DNA of 51,679 bases from Halomarina oriensis. GTDB lineage: Archaea > Halobacteriota > Halobacteria > Halobacteriales > Haloarculaceae. The notes beneath the pieces were generated by a model. It was not told the DNA's origin and made no database searches. It saw nothing but the letters and a program-made list of their open reading frames with translations. Positions 50,771 through 51,679 of the stretch are shown piece after piece. The stretch covers positions 1-51,679 of the forward strand of contig NZ_WSZK01000016.1 in the NCBI RefSeq assembly GCF_009791395.1, in the 5' to 3' direction. Numbering within the stretch: the first letter of the stretch is position 1; every line of letters begins with the position of its first letter. The translations under genes were made by a program, and so were the position numbers.

Positions 50771-51466
50771 ATGCCACATAGATTTCAGATGAGACAGAAC
50801 ACGCTGTTCGACTCAGAGGCGGCAGATACTGATGGAACAAGCCGGCGTAGGTTGCTCGAGGCAGGCGTCTTGGCCGGAGGCGGGTTCCTCGCGGGATGCT
50901 TGCACGGGGGCACCTCTGAGACGGACGAGCAGAATGACTCTTCCCAAACTGCGGATGAGAGTCGCGTATTGATCGTATTCTTCTCTCGTACGGAGAACAC
51001 CCAGGCTGTCGCTGAGATCATTCAGCAGGAAGTGGGTGGAGACCTGTTCGAGGTCCATCCAGCAGAACCGTATCCCGTAGAGTATGACACGCTCGTCGCC
51101 CAGGTAGACGAAGAAAACGAGGCCGGCTATACACCGCCCCTCCAGTGCAGAGCTGAGGACATCCAGTCGTATGACACCGTGTTTATCGGCTTTCCAACGT
51201 GGGATATGCAACTGCCGCCACCGATGAAGACCTTTCTGAGGGAGCACGACCTGAGCGAGAAAGCTGTGGTCCCATTCAATACGAATGGAGGGTATGGTAC
51301 TGGGAGTAGCTTTCAGACGATTGAAGATCGCTGTCCCGATGCTGACGTACTGGAGGGATTCTCCACGAGAGGCGGATTGGAGAGAGATGGGATCTACCTC
51401 GCAATCAAGGGGGAACGGAGAGGCAAGGTCAAAGCAGAAGTGGCCGACTGGTTGCAAAATATTTAG
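50771..51466 (+). CDS. Tat-exported flavodoxin-family lipoprotein
   Basis: Predicted 231-aa protein with a Tat signal (RRR at 25-27 in SRRRLLEAG) and lipobox LAGC (Cys 43), so it is anchored on the outer face of the membrane. The mature part is a flavodoxin: VLIVFFSRTENTQAVAEI is the FMN phosphate loop, YDTVFIGFPTWDMQLPPPM the isoalloxazine loop and FNTNGGYGTG the third FMN loop. Start could be ATG 50789. It lies 17 bp after the AKR gene. An extracellular flavodoxin-like lipoprotein next to reductases points to surface electron transfer or reduction of external compounds. Confidence 0.88.
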   Translation: MPHRFQMRQNTLFDSEAADTDGTSRRRLLEAGVLAGGGFLAGCLHGGTSETDEQNDSSQTADESRVLIVFFSRTENTQAVAEIIQQEVGGDLFEVHPAEPYPVEYDTLVAQVDEENEAGYTPPLQCRAEDIQSYDTVFIGFPTWDMQLPPPMKTFLREHDLSEKAVVPFNTNGGYGTGSSFQTIEDRCPDADVLEGFSTRGGLERDGIYLAIKGERRGKVKAEVADWLQNI

Positions 51467-51637
51467 GCTGCACCGGACGGAGTATGCCGGGAGTGTGAGT
51501 AAGAGCCAGTCGAGGAGGTTCGTAGTGAAGCCGCCGACGAATTGTCGGGGGTTGAAGACTGACCCGGCTGATACACACGCGGCACGGGTCTAACAGCTGA
51601 GTCACTCGATTCCGGTCCGAAAATAACCCAACTCACA

Positions 51638-51677
51638 GTTTGCCGGTATTGTTAGATAGAGAGCGTGGGTCTAACAC
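51638..51677 (+). repeat. 40-bp direct repeat, right copy
   Basis: Right copy of the 47854-47893 repeat (35 of 40 identical). It contains the perfect inverted pair GTTAGA (51651-51656) and TCTAAC (51670-51675), a 6-bp stem with a 13-nt loop. The sequence between the flavodoxin gene and this copy (51467-51637) contains no gene I can support. The window ends 2 bp after it. Confidence 0.65.
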
Positions 51678-51679
51678 AA

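Noticed and set aside
1-51679. CRISPR array, tRNA or rRNA genes, intact insertion sequence
   Set aside because: Looked for regularly spaced repeats, cloverleaf-like segments and transposase motifs; none was convincing by eye. A covariance-model and repeat scan would settle it.

Overview
The window is DNA of a haloarchaeon (class Halobacteria). The GC content is very high, proteins are Asp/Glu-rich, most genes look leaderless with a TATA-like box about 25-30 bp before the ATG, exported proteins carry Tat signals (RRxL), and there are a TFB paralogue, a Bat-type HTH regulator, RdfA and a haloarchaeal SMC-like protein. No tRNA, rRNA, CRISPR array or intact transposase was seen.

Region 1 (1-32,200) is a dense catabolic island. 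It encodes three formylglycine-type sulfatases (CxP[SA]R or CGPSR), a NagZ-like GH3 hexosaminidase, a LmbE/PIG-L deacetylase, a creatininase-family hydrolase, a nitrilase-family amidase, an Ntn (C45-like) hydrolase, a PrpF-like isomerase, an arylsulfotransferase-like beta-propeller, a class III aminotransferase, a xylose-isomerase-like barrel, two enolase-superfamily enzymes, an SDR, three Gfo/Idh/MocA oxidoreductases and a fumarylacetoacetate-hydrolase-family enzyme. An MFS carrier, an orphan Tat-lipoprotein solute-binding protein, a flippase and an IclR regulator accompany them. Together they suggest desulfation, deacylation and glycosidic cleavage of a modified sugar, followed by oxidation, dehydration and hydrolytic C-C cleavage of the sugar acid. 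The exact substrate cannot be read from the sequence.

Region 2 (32,200-38,400) is a decay zone: a multiply broken glycosidase-like gene, rdfA with one in-frame amber codon, a frameshifted SMC-like gene (both cell-shape related), an intact glycerate 2-kinase, and fragments of a DNA polymerase B start, its upstream partner gene and a PhiH1-repressor-like gene.

Region 3 (38,400-47,800) is plasmid/virus-like accessory DNA of lower GC content. It holds a PIN nuclease overlapping a 277-aa unknown, a Tat-exported unknown, small Zn-finger/SWIM and DUF-type genes, and a module made of a CHAT protease, a DUF7504-like protein, a tiny DUF7503-like membrane protein, a small winged-helix protein and a TFB paralogue. 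A 28-bp element is shared by the upstream regions of the TFB gene and the zinc-ribbon/SWIM pair.

Region 4 (47,850-51,679) is a redox cassette: a Bat-type HTH regulator, two aldo/keto reductases sharing a 29-bp promoter element, and a Tat-lipoprotein flavodoxin. It is bracketed by a 40-bp direct repeat.

Several genes are broken by single small indels (G8 tract in the flippase, A7 tract in the IclR start, a CG-dinucleotide tract in the DUF7389-like gene). These are either assembly errors or real slippage/decay, and should be checked against reads.
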